Below, one piece after another: positions 57,039 through 64,000 of a stretch of 64,000 nucleotides of DNA. The stretch lies in the NCBI RefSeq assembly GCF_035918315.1, contig NZ_CP142146.1, positions 1,178,001 to 1,242,000 of the forward strand. Reading direction: 5' to 3'. The position numbers were made by a program, and so were the translations under genes. The first letter of the stretch is position 1. Each line of letters opens with the position of its first letter. The stretch is from Vagococcus jeotgali (lineage in GTDB: Bacteria; Bacillota; Bacilli; Lactobacillales; Vagococcaceae). A model generated the notes under the pieces. That model searched no databases. It had not been told where the DNA came from and was given only the letters and a program-made list of their open reading frames with translations.

Positions 57039-57236
57039 ACAGTCAACTCCTATATATTAAACTCGAACAACCCAATCATACCATTATTTATCGAAAAATA
57101 GATACCCATAGACTAAGTTTACCTTATTTTCAAATTTTATCTAAAACTTCATTAATTTTTTCAAGATTAGGCTTTTCTTTAGTTTTCATTTTGATATACT
57201 AGTAGCATATGTCTTTACAATTAAGGAGAATTCTCC

Positions 57237-58424
57237 ATGAGAAAAAAATTACAATTTATTGATTTTAAAATATTAATACCATACATCGTTTTAAATATAA
57301 TCGGCATGATTATGATTTTTAGTGCTAGTTCATACAATCTAGATCAGTTAGGAAAAAGTCCTTTTTCTATAGCCTTGAGGCAAGCAGCCTTTTTTATTAT
57401 TTCCTTGCTCATTATTTTACTCATTTATAAAACGAAAATGCGGGTTTACCAAACAGCTGTGTTTCAACAAATTATGGTAGGAATTACCTATGTTTTACTT
57501 ATTAGTACTAGTATTTTAGGTCTAGGTAGTACCATCGGAGGTGCTCAGAGGTGGATTAACATTGGTGGGTTTACTTTTCAACCTTCTGAATTTGTTATTA
57601 TTACAACAATTTTATATACTGCCTATATTTTATCCAGGCGGCAAAAAACAATTAACACACATTTTTGGAAATCTATTTTAATACCTGTCATCATTGTTGG
57701 ATCGATGATTCTATTAATTATGATTCAACCAAATGTGGGTGGGGCTGCTATCATTTCACTTTTATTTTTAATATTGTTACTTGCTAGTGGTATTCCAGCT
57801 GCTTATACTTTCATTAGTTTTGGTGGTATTTTACTCTTTACTGGACTGGCCTGGTTGATTGTAATGTTTAAAGGAGGCATGTTGATTCCTGAGCGTTTCT
57901 CTCATGTTTACGACCGATTTGCTGTTGTGGCCGATCCTTTCGCTGATAAACATGACAACGGCTTTCAACTCGTTAATTCTTACTTTGCTATCTATAATGG
58001 TAGTTGGTTTGGTCAAGGTTTAGGTAAGAGTATCCAAAAGAAAGGTTTCTTGCCCGTTGCAGAAACTGACTTTATCTTCTCGATCACCATTGAAGAACTT
58101 GGATTGATTATGGCACTAATTATATTAGGGATTTTATTCTTTATGATTATTCATATTTTAAAAGTTGGAATTAAATCAACGAGTGCCTTTAATTCATTAG
58201 TTTGTATTGGTGTTGCCTCAGCTATTATGCTTCAACTATTCATCAACCTAGGTGGTATTTTAAGTATTATTCCTATGACAGGTGTTCCCTTTCCATTCTT
58301 AAGTTATGGTGGATCAAACTTGATTACCATGTCAATCCTAGTTGGTCTAGCACTTAACATTAGTGCTGAAGAGAGAAGGATTAGTCAACAGTTCTTTTTA
58401 CCTGAATACACACCTCATAAATAG
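57237..58424 (+). CDS. ftsW: SEDS glycosyltransferase FtsW
   Basis: Membrane peptidoglycan polymerase of the SEDS family, ten segments, 395 residues. Family features: GAQRWINIGGFTFQPSEFV, FQLVNSYFAIYNG and the large outer loop with GLGKSIQKKGFLPVAETDFIFSI, then FPFLSYGGSNL. The NSIQKKG-like loop fits FtsW better than RodA. ATG at 57237 follows AAGGAGAATTCTCC. It is outside the division cluster, as in other cocci. Ends at a terminator directly after the stop. Confidence 0.87.
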   Translation: MRKKLQFIDFKILIPYIVLNIIGMIMIFSASSYNLDQLGKSPFSIALRQAAFFIISLLIILLIYKTKMRVYQTAVFQQIMVGITYVLLISTSILGLGSTIGGAQRWINIGGFTFQPSEFVIITTILYTAYILSRRQKTINTHFWKSILIPVIIVGSMILLIMIQPNVGGAAIISLLFLILLLASGIPAAYTFISFGGILLFTGLAWLIVMFKGGMLIPERFSHVYDRFAVVADPFADKHDNGFQLVNSYFAIYNGSWFGQGLGKSIQKKGFLPVAETDFIFSITIEELGLIMALIILGILFFMIIHILKVGIKSTSAFNSLVCIGVASAIMLQLFINLGGILSIIPMTGVPFPFLSYGGSNLITMSILVGLALNISAEERRISQQFFLPEYTPHK

Positions 58425-58443
58425 AGCTTCGGCTCTTTTTTTA
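58423..58443 (+). terminator. Terminator of ftsW
   Basis: AGAGC-TTCG-GCTCT followed by TTTTTTT; the TTCG tetraloop makes a stable stem right at the stop codon. Confidence 0.85.
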
Positions 58444-58511
58444 TTTTCAGCTTGCTATGGTACGCGTTTCATCATATATGATGGCTTTAATAAGAAAAGG
58501 AGCTGTTATAA

Positions 58512-58802
58512 ATGTATGGCATTGTAGAATTTAATCACCAAGATACACTAACATTTTTCTTTGTGACAATTAATTTGTCAGAAAATATTTTATACCTTGA
58601 AGACCGAGCAGGGGGCAAAAAACCTTTTAATAAGGTCATTCCTGTAGTTGATATCAAAGAGGTAACCCAATTAAATGACAAAAGTATTCAAGGAATTTAC
58701 TTTAATTATCAAGGAGATGGCTACCGCTTTGTAGAATATGGTAACCATACGATTTCAATTTTTAGTCGCTTATTGGCTCAACAATATTTTTTAGTTGCAT
58801 AA
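58512..58802 (+). CDS. Small protein of unknown function, 96 residues
   Basis: ATG at 58512 follows AAAAGGAGC. The product has no signal or membrane segment and looks beta-rich (FFVTINLSENILYLEDR, KVIPVVDIKEV, GIYFNYQGDGYRFVEYG), as in PH- or GRAM-like small domains; I do not recognise a family. It lies between ftsW and a LacI-type regulator gene, 18 bases before the latter, so the two are probably co-transcribed. Confidence 0.72.
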   Translation: MYGIVEFNHQDTLTFFFVTINLSENILYLEDRAGGKKPFNKVIPVVDIKEVTQLNDKSIQGIYFNYQGDGYRFVEYGNHTISIFSRLLAQQYFLVA

Positions 58803-58820
58803 AAAGGAAAGAGGAAAGTT

Positions 58821-59330
58821 ATGAGTATTCGAAAAATTGCTGAATTAGCAGATGTTTCCATTACAACTGTATCTAGAGTCATTAACGAGCACCCTTATGT
58901 TAGTGATGCTAAAAGACAGCGAGTATTAGATGCTATGGAAAAAATTAATTATGTTCCTAATAGGCATGCTATTAATTTAAGTAATGGCCATAGTGAAACT
59001 ATTGGATTACTAGTGCCTTACTCTAGAAATTCTTGTTATGAGCAGTTAATCGAAGGCGCACTTGAAGAAGCTTCCATAAAGGGAAAGCAAGTTATGATCT
59101 TACCCACTTATTTTGATGAGAATAAAGAAAAAGATTACTATACTTTTCTGCGTGACAAAACGCTTGATGGGATGATTATTACCTCACGTACACAAGATAG
59201 TCAGTTTTTAAATGATTTACAAAAATATGGGCCAATTGTCACTACTGAATTGACATCACAAAAAAGTGTTCCATCAGTATATCCAGATAGACAAAAAATT
59301 TATCAAGACGTATTTGATTTCTTTTTCTAA
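58821..59330 (+). pseudogene. LacI-family regulator, 5' part (split by an IS)
   Basis: N-terminal DNA-binding and first half of the effector domain of a LacI/GalR repressor: HTH SIRKIAELADVSITTVSRVI, hinge YVPNRHAINLSNG and the start of the periplasmic-binding-like domain. ATG at 58821 follows AAAGAGG. The IS30-family element begins after residue 168 and supplies a stop at once. The remaining 145 residues are at 60567-61004. Confidence 0.88.
59313..59325 (+). repeat. 13-bp direct repeat, left copy, flanking the IS30-family element
   Basis: TTTGATTTCTTTT here is repeated exactly at 60567-60579. Removing the IS and one copy rejoins the LacI gene in frame (YQDVFDFF then SSTYPDL), so this is the duplicated target. 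Confidence 0.85.
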
Positions 59331-60566
59331 ATTGCAACATTAAGTTAGCCACTCTGGTAAAAATATCTAAATATCAGTGTTATTTTATTGAACCCCTTAC
59401 TTACCAACATGTTTTGATCTTTAGATTTTGAATTTCTTCTAAAAATAATGTTGCTGGTTGTCTATAGTCTAAAATTTTACGCGGCAAAAGATTAACTTTT
59501 TCAGTAGCCAGTTGTATGAACTGCTTTGAGTAGTGACAGATAGGCGTTCCTTTCGGAACAAATTGCCGTAATAAACCATTATGTCTTTCGTTTGTTCCTC
59601 GTTCCCAAGATGAATAAGGGTGAGCAAAGTAGATATCAGTCATTTGTTGCAGAGTATCATCAAGTGAGCTAAATTCACTGCCATTATCAGCAGTAATCGA
59701 TTGAAATATGCTACTAAATCGGGCTCTTCCAAACTCATATTTTAACTGTTTAATAGCGTAACTAACAGACTCTTCAGTATGATCATCTAGAACAACAGTA
59801 ATCATGTAGCGAGTTTTTCTTTCAACAAGTGTAAGTAGAGCATTATCATCTTTAGATTTTGAACCAATGACACTGTCTATTTCCCAATGACCAAACTCTT
59901 GTCTAGAATCAATTTTGCTAGGTCGTTCATCAATTGATTTTCCAAGAGCTTTTTTATGCTGACGACTTCTTTTCTTTTTAGGTGATAGTCTAACTTTCAT
60001 CTTGAGATGATGATTTCTGACCGGTAAAAATCCTTTATCAATATAATTATAAAGTGTCTTAGTAGAAACAATAGGTTTATCCCAAGTCCCTAAAGACTTG
60101 ATAAAACCAACAATTGCATCTGGTGACCAATTAAAGTCTATCATTTGTTTACAGGCATAATTAATAAAATCAACAGCACTAACTAGCTTAGATTTCGAAC
60201 CACAGCGTTTCCTGTTTTCTATGTATTTAGCTTGCCCCGTATCAGCAAAATAGAGTTGTTTAGCTTTCTTATTTTCTTTGATTTGCGTGGTCGTTCCTCG
60301 TTTGAGCTCATTATTTATCGTTTGATGGTGTCGACCTAATCGTCTACCAATTTCTCTATTAGAGTCTCCCATATTATGCCAAACTTCAATAAGCTGCCTT
60401 TCCTTTAAGGAAAGATGTTTATAACTAGATGTCTTTGTGTTATTCTTAATTTTCACCATGATAAAAATTCCTTTCGTTGTTGGGTAGTTACTTCAATGAT
60501 ACACGAATTTTTACCATGGTGTTTTTTTATTATTTTAGAGTGGCTAACTTGATTTTACAACTAAGC
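59326..60566 (-). mobile_element. IS30-family insertion sequence, about 1241 bp
   Basis: Inverted ends of 29 bp (59327-59355 and 60537-60565) share the block AAGTTAGCCACTCT and differ at about five positions. One minus-strand transposase gene fills the element. It splits the LacI regulator gene and is flanked by 13-bp direct repeats, long for this family, in which 2-3 bp is usual. Confidence 0.9.
59401..60459 (-). CDS. IS30-family transposase
   Basis: A 352-residue DDE transposase. N-terminal HTH (LSLKERQLIEVWHNMG, REIGRRLGRHHQTINNEL) binds the IS ends; the catalytic acids are in GHWEIDSVIG (Asp), TADNGSEFS (Asp) and TNERHNGLLR (Glu). Length is normal and the frame is intact. Shares only family-level similarity with the second IS30-type transposase at 61066-62025. 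Confidence 0.93.
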   Translation of the reverse strand: MVKIKNNTKTSSYKHLSLKERQLIEVWHNMGDSNREIGRRLGRHHQTINNELKRGTTTQIKENKKAKQLYFADTGQAKYIENRKRCGSKSKLVSAVDFINYACKQMIDFNWSPDAIVGFIKSLGTWDKPIVSTKTLYNYIDKGFLPVRNHHLKMKVRLSPKKKRSRQHKKALGKSIDERPSKIDSRQEFGHWEIDSVIGSKSKDDNALLTLVERKTRYMITVVLDDHTEESVSYAIKQLKYEFGRARFSSIFQSITADNGSEFSSLDDTLQQMTDIYFAHPYSSWERGTNERHNGLLRQFVPKGTPICHYSKQFIQLATEKVNLLPRKILDYRQPATLFLEEIQNLKIKTCW

Positions 60567-61004
60567 TTTGATTTCTTTTCATCAACCTATCCTGATTTAC
60601 CACTCTATCTAACAACCCAACGTTCACCAAAAACAAGTAAAAGTAGCTTTTTGAAACAAGAATTTATGATTGCCCATTACCCACACCAAGACAAAGAAAA
60701 ATTTTTAATACCAAATATTACTAATTTTCAAGATGGGCTTAAGGTTGGTGAGGCGTTATTCAAAAAAGTAAAAACTCCCTTCTGTATTTATGCAAATGGT
60801 GATGACATAGCTGCTGGTATCATTAAAGTAGCAAAACATAACCAAAAAGTTCTTCATCGTGATTTTTTTATCCTCGGTGAAGATAACTTAGCCTATAGTG
60901 ACTTACTAAATTTTAATACCGTTGACTTTCATTTAAAAACTGTAGCCAAACAAGCTGTTAATTTATTATTATCAGAAAAACAAGGGCAAACCTCGGGTCT
61001 ATAA
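60567..61004 (+). pseudogene. LacI-family regulator, 3' part (after the IS)
   Basis: Continues the effector-binding domain of the regulator begun at 58821: DFFSSTYPDLPLYLTTQRSP, a segment with ANGDDIAAGIIKVAK typical of the LacI core, and LLNFNTVDF before the end. The frame is open from inside the IS (60477) but the protein-like sequence starts at the direct repeat. No natural start is present. The regulated genes are not evident in the window. Confidence 0.87.
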
Positions 61005-61060
61005 TAAATCGTGTTGATGGATAGTTTCCATTAATACGATTTTTTGTTTTTAAATATTTC

Positions 61061-62125
61061 ATTTGTCAAATTAAGCTAGACAAAATGTCATTGTCTACAT
61101 AGCTCAAAAATACTTCTAATGGTGTTTTATAGTTTAATGATTTTCTAGGAATATTATTTCTTTTGGATGCAACAGATTGAATGAAAGATTCATCAACTTC
61201 GTTGAAATCCATTTTCTTAGGCAATCCATCCTTACGCAATAGCCCATTAGAATTTTCATTTAAACCTCGTTGTGAAGGTGTACCAGGGTCAGCAAAGTAG
61301 ATATCAATATCATTTAAGTTACTGATAGATTTCCAGTTAGAAAATTCTTTGCCACAATCAAATGTGATAGATTTAAACAAGTGATTAGGGCATTTTTTTA
61401 ACCATTCATTTAAGCTATTCTCAATATCTATAGCGTGTCTCCCTGTTGGCTTTAAGGTAATAATAACTTTTGATAACCTTTCAACTAATGTAATAACAGC
61501 ACTTTTATGATTTTTCCCAACAATAGTGTCACCTTCTAGGTGACCAAATTCACTTTGAAACTCGTTATGCTCAGCGTCTCTCTGATGAATGGTTCGTTTA
61601 AATGCTTGTTTACCTCGTTTTTCTTTATGCCCATTAGGTTTTCTTTTACCTTTCATTGGTAAAGTTGTGGAATCAAAAGATTCACGCGAGAACAATCTAT
61701 AAAGTGTCCGAACAGAACAAGAAATAGAAATCTCAGCACGACCGATAATCACGTCAGGAGTCCATCCTTGAGCCACTTTGTTTTGAATATATTTTGTTTC
61801 ATTATCAGGTAAAGAAATAGGACGCCTTCCACATTTCTTTTTATTTTTTTTGTATCTTTGATAGTAATCTAGAATAGATAATCCCTCATTTAAAGCGTTG
61901 TAAACATTATAAATAGTTTGTCTTGATCTTTTTAAAGTATCAGCAACATGTTTAACTTTTTTAGCTTGGTGATAATAAGATTCTATTAAAACAAGCTCGT
62001 CTGTAGTAAGATGTATATAGGTCATTTGTGATCACTCTCCTTGTTTTCTTTCGTCGGAAATGCAATTTGGACAATTTGAGTGTATCACAAATGATTTTTT
62101 TATTTGTCTAGCTTAATTTTACAAT
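61061..62125 (-). mobile_element. Second IS30-family insertion sequence, about 1065 bp
   Basis: Inverted ends share AAATTAAGCTAGACAAA: left TTTGTCAAATTAAGC at 61061, right inverted ATTGTAAAATTAAGC ending at 62125. A transposase gene fills it. No direct repeat is visible at the borders (left flank ATATTTCA, right flank CGGCGTAA), so one side may have been rearranged. The right end truncates the gene at 62119-62518. Confidence 0.82.
61066..62025 (-). CDS. IS30-family transposase
   Basis: A 319-residue DDE transposase. HTH region (LTTDELVLIESYYHQAKKVK, DTLKRSRQTIYNVY) then the rve core with Asp in GHLEGDTIVG, Asp in TFDCGKEFSN and Glu in GLNENSNGLLRK. The start ATG at 62025 follows GGAGAGTGATCACAA. 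Intact. Different subgroup from the transposase at 59401-60459. Confidence 0.92.
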   Translation of the reverse strand: MTYIHLTTDELVLIESYYHQAKKVKHVADTLKRSRQTIYNVYNALNEGLSILDYYQRYKKNKKKCGRRPISLPDNETKYIQNKVAQGWTPDVIIGRAEISISCSVRTLYRLFSRESFDSTTLPMKGKRKPNGHKEKRGKQAFKRTIHQRDAEHNEFQSEFGHLEGDTIVGKNHKSAVITLVERLSKVIITLKPTGRHAIDIENSLNEWLKKCPNHLFKSITFDCGKEFSNWKSISNLNDIDIYFADPGTPSQRGLNENSNGLLRKDGLPKKMDFNEVDESFIQSVASKRNNIPRKSLNYKTPLEVFLSYVDNDILSSLI

Positions 62126-62518
62126 CGGCGTAACCATTCTTTTCTAGTCTTAGCATAGTCTATCTCATCTAGATTTTCATGATCGATACTTTTTAAATAT
62201 TCTAAGAACATTTTTGTTGCTATTTGATCTAATTTTTTTTCTATTTCTTACTTTATATTGGTGCAAAATGTCGTCAATACCCTTGAGTTCTCCAATTTCA
62301 AAGTAACCTTTTCTACCAACTGGTTTTGTTTCATCTGATCCATATAAAACATAAGTATACTTTTTATCTAATTTAGCAGCAACATGGTCTGGATTGTTTA
62401 GTGAGTTTCCTAATTTGACTCTTTTAGCTTCTTCTTTAGGAATAACCCCCTCAAATTCTTTTAATTCAACCATCTTTTCAACATAAATCTTTCTCAAAAA
62501 ATCCTCCTTCTTCCCCAT
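62119..62518 (-). pseudogene. Unknown gene, frameshifted and truncated by an IS
   Basis: ATG at 62518 follows TATAGGGGTAAAAAA and opens a soluble, charged protein (MGKKEDFLRKIYVEKMVELK ... VGRKGYFEIGELKGIDDILH). The frame breaks at a run of eight A (62233-62240 as T): one added A continues it as KLDQIATKMFLEYLKSIDHE to the IS border, where the IS supplies the stop. As it stands the open frame ends at 62177. I do not recognise the family. Loss of the 3' end by IS insertion seems the main event. Confidence 0.55.
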
Positions 62519-62584
62519 TTTTTTACCCCTATATAATATATAGTTGGTGTAAAAAAATGGGGGAAATTTATAAATATTAATTCG

Positions 62585-62643
62585 CCAAAGGAGCGAAGCG
62601 ATCTTTGGATGAATTGTCATGGTGTGGGGCGACAGTATCCCAC
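62585..62643. repeat. Two short stem-loops beside a long inverted repeat
   Basis: CCAAAG-N12-CTTTGG (62585-62608) and GTGGG-N10-CCCAC (62624-62643) lie between the unknown gene and the EcsC gene. Together with the inverted repeat at 62647-62681 they resemble the stem cluster of a replication or transfer origin, but no such gene is seen nearby. Confidence 0.35.
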
Positions 62644-62646
62644 TAG

Positions 62647-62681
62647 CAATCGTTAACAGGCTGAGAGCCTGTTAACGATTG
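62647..62681. repeat. Perfect 16-bp inverted repeat with 3-base loop
   Basis: CAATCGTTAACAGGCT, GAG, AGCCTGTTAACGATTG, placed 20 bases after the EcsC stop codon. No T-run follows on the minus strand, so it is not a normal intrinsic terminator, though it may still stop or stabilise the EcsC mRNA, or be a protein-binding site. Confidence 0.6.
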
Positions 62682-62700
62682 CGTATACTCTTTTGATCTT

Positions 62701-63357
62701 TTACTTTTCAAACGCTGATACATCTATCACGTTGTTACCTACAAATACTTTCTTTGCTCTATTAGCTATTGTTTTTGTTGTGACAAAGTCAATTGTGCCA
62801 CCTACACCAGCACCAACTACTGGTACGATTTTTGTCAGATTAACTGTTCCTTTTGTTCCAGCTTTCGTGATGAAACGATAACCAATTTTTTGATTAATTA
62901 CTGTCAAAGCTTTACCTGGAATCTTGTTCACAGCACTTAAAGTGACTTTATTCGCTGTTTGAACTCCTGCTTGTTTCAGAGCATCTGTCATCGCTTTTTT
63001 CACCATACACCCATATACAAATGTCTGAACCTCATCATCATTCAAGTCATATCCTCTAATGATAGCAATAGCAGCAATCATTCTCATTTGAACATACAAC
63101 ACAGATGTGATATTGGCAGGTAACGTCACAGGCATTGTGATGAATCCACCAAAACTTGTGACAAAACCATTCAATGTATTCTTACTTAATTGATTTTGAA
63201 TCAACTTATCTATCGCTTTATCTGTATAGCCATATTTTTTTGTATAGTCATTAGTCAGTTCTTGCACAGGTTTAGATACCTTCGGCACACCATTTAAACA
63301 TCTCTCATACAAAGTATCTAAAATCACAACACCTTTATTTTTTTCAGTGCTTTCCAT
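62701..63357 (-). CDS. EcsC-family protein
   Basis: A 218-residue protein of the EcsC family (PF12787 type) with amphipathic or hydrophobic stretches (FGGFITMPVTLPANITSVLY, RMIAAIAIIRGYDLNDDEVQ, VPVVGAGVGGTIDF). The function of the family is not settled; some members lie near ABC exporters. ATG at 63357 follows AGGGAGTTGTAAG and is 21 bases after the hsdR stop, so it is probably co-transcribed with the restriction genes, an arrangement suggesting a defence-linked role. Confidence 0.82.
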   Translation of the reverse strand: MESTEKNKGVVILDTLYERCLNGVPKVSKPVQELTNDYTKKYGYTDKAIDKLIQNQLSKNTLNGFVTSFGGFITMPVTLPANITSVLYVQMRMIAAIAIIRGYDLNDDEVQTFVYGCMVKKAMTDALKQAGVQTANKVTLSAVNKIPGKALTVINQKIGYRFITKAGTKGTVNLTKIVPVVGAGVGGTIDFVTTKTIANRAKKVFVGNNVIDVSAFEK

Positions 63358-63378
63358 CTTACAACTCCCTATATCTAT

Positions 63379-64000
63379 TTAACTCAACCCACTTGCCATC
63401 AATTCAGCTTGCTCTACAATCCGCTCTACAGCCATTTTTTGTAAATCAGGTGGATAGCCGTATTTCTTCAATAATCGTCTCACAGCAACTCTCATTTGTG
63501 CTCTTGTACTATCTTTGACATTCCAGTCTACACTCATATTTTCTTTAATGGTCTTAGTCAGTTCATGAGCAATCGCTTTTAATTCATCGTCACCTAGAAC
63601 TTCTTTTGCTGTTTTATGATCTGCTAGTGCATCATAAAAAGCCATCTCATCTCGGTTAAGTCCTAAATCTTCCCCACGTTTCATAGCATCATTCATCTCT
63701 TTAGCCATCTCAATCAGTTCCTCGATAACTTTAGAGGTTTCAATGGTTCGTTTGTTGTATTTATTAATAGACGCATCTAACATCTCACTGAATTTCTTAG
63801 ATTGCATCAAATTAGTTCGTTGGATAGATTTTACCTTCCCCCGAAGCAAGCGATCAAGTAATACTACTGCCACATTTTTTTGTGGTAAAGCTCTTACTTC
63901 AGCTAAAAATTCATCTGATAAAATAGATAAGTCAGGTTTTTCTAATCCCAAAGATTCATAAATATCAACAACTTCACGTTCAGCTACAACTGATTTAGAA
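63379..64000 (-). CDS. hsdR: Type I restriction enzyme R subunit (HsdR), C-terminal part
   Basis: The last 206 or so residues of the motor/nuclease subunit of a type I restriction system, continuing beyond the window's right edge (the frame reads on through SKSVVAEREVVDIYESLG). The segment is helical and fits the HsdR C-terminal domain that binds the methylase core (KTIKENMSVDWNVKDSTRAQ, RRLLKKYGYPPD). The nuclease and helicase domains are outside the window, so activity cannot be judged. An EcsC-family gene follows directly. Confidence 0.85.
   Translation of the reverse strand, partial: SKSVVAEREVVDIYESLGLEKPDLSILSDEFLAEVRALPQKNVAVVLLDRLLRGKVKSIQRTNLMQSKKFSEMLDASINKYNKRTIETSKVIEELIEMAKEMNDAMKRGEDLGLNRDEMAFYDALADHKTAKEVLGDDELKAIAHELTKTIKENMSVDWNVKDSTRAQMRVAVRRLLKKYGYPPDLQKMAVERIVEQAELMASGLS

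Noticed and set aside
60477-60566. The first 30 residues of the 175-residue frame after the IS taken as the start of a real protein
   Set aside because: They lie inside the IS end; the protein-like LacI sequence begins only at the direct repeat.
62647-62681. Perfect inverted repeat called as an intrinsic terminator for the EcsC gene
   Set aside because: No U-tract follows on the minus strand, so it was listed as a repeat instead.

Overview
The window looks like chromosome of a low-GC Gram-positive lactic-type coccus, most likely an Enterococcaceae member (Vagococcus- or Enterococcus-like). The basis is AT-rich sequence with strong AGGAGG-type ribosome sites, T-box/M-box/TPP leaders typical of Firmicutes, DUF1033 and DUF1831 proteins typical of Lactobacillales, an ECF transporter and an allantoin-fermentation cluster. 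This assignment is inference; no rRNA, tRNA or CRISPR array was seen.

Layout. 1-5.5 kb: the 5' part of a class B penicillin-binding protein gene, thrS behind a Thr T-box, and a two-gene ABC exporter operon broken by three single-base frameshifts. 5.6-8.7 kb: proC and a CPA1 Na+/H+ antiporter. 8.7-10.2 kb: an IS3-family element between the two arms of what looks like the shared terminator of the antiporter gene and ftsK. 10.2-15.2 kb: ftsK, topB and a DUF1033 gene. 15.2-18.8 kb: a decayed small gene, then an MgtA-type Mg2+ ATPase with an M-box riboswitch and two unlisted small ORFs in its leader. 18.9-28.3 kb: mnmA, DUF1831, cysteine desulfurase, cardiolipin synthase, aldo/keto reductase, a YdcF-like protein and a three-gene ECF transporter. 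28.3-29.3 kb: about 1 kb with no intact gene.

29.3-45.9 kb is a purine (allantoin) degradation island: pucG, a PucR-type activator, an alpha/beta hydrolase, carbamate kinase, the three oxamate carbamoyltransferase subunits (AllF/FdrA, AllG, AllH), AllD, AllE, AllC, an MFS carrier, AllB and an NCS1 allantoin permease. Together they can take allantoin through allantoate, ureidoglycine, ureidoglycolate and oxalurate to oxamate plus carbamoyl phosphate, from which carbamate kinase makes ATP. PucG offers a second route from ureidoglycine to oxalurate. 46.1-49.9 kb encodes asparaginase, aspartase and fumarase in one line, a path from asparagine to malate. 50.0-52.3 kb is an AraC regulator with a glycosidase-like C-terminus. 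52.4-55.8 kb is a TPP-riboswitch-controlled ThiXYZ-like importer followed by a TatD-family hydrolase.

55.9-64 kb holds an MFS carrier, ftsW, a small unknown gene, a LacI regulator split by an IS30-family element with a 13-bp direct repeat, a second IS30-family element, a broken unknown gene, an EcsC-family gene and the 3' end of a type I restriction hsdR. This end is clearly accessory DNA. Several broken genes can each be repaired by adding one base to a homopolymer run, so either local gene decay or uncorrected sequencing error is present.
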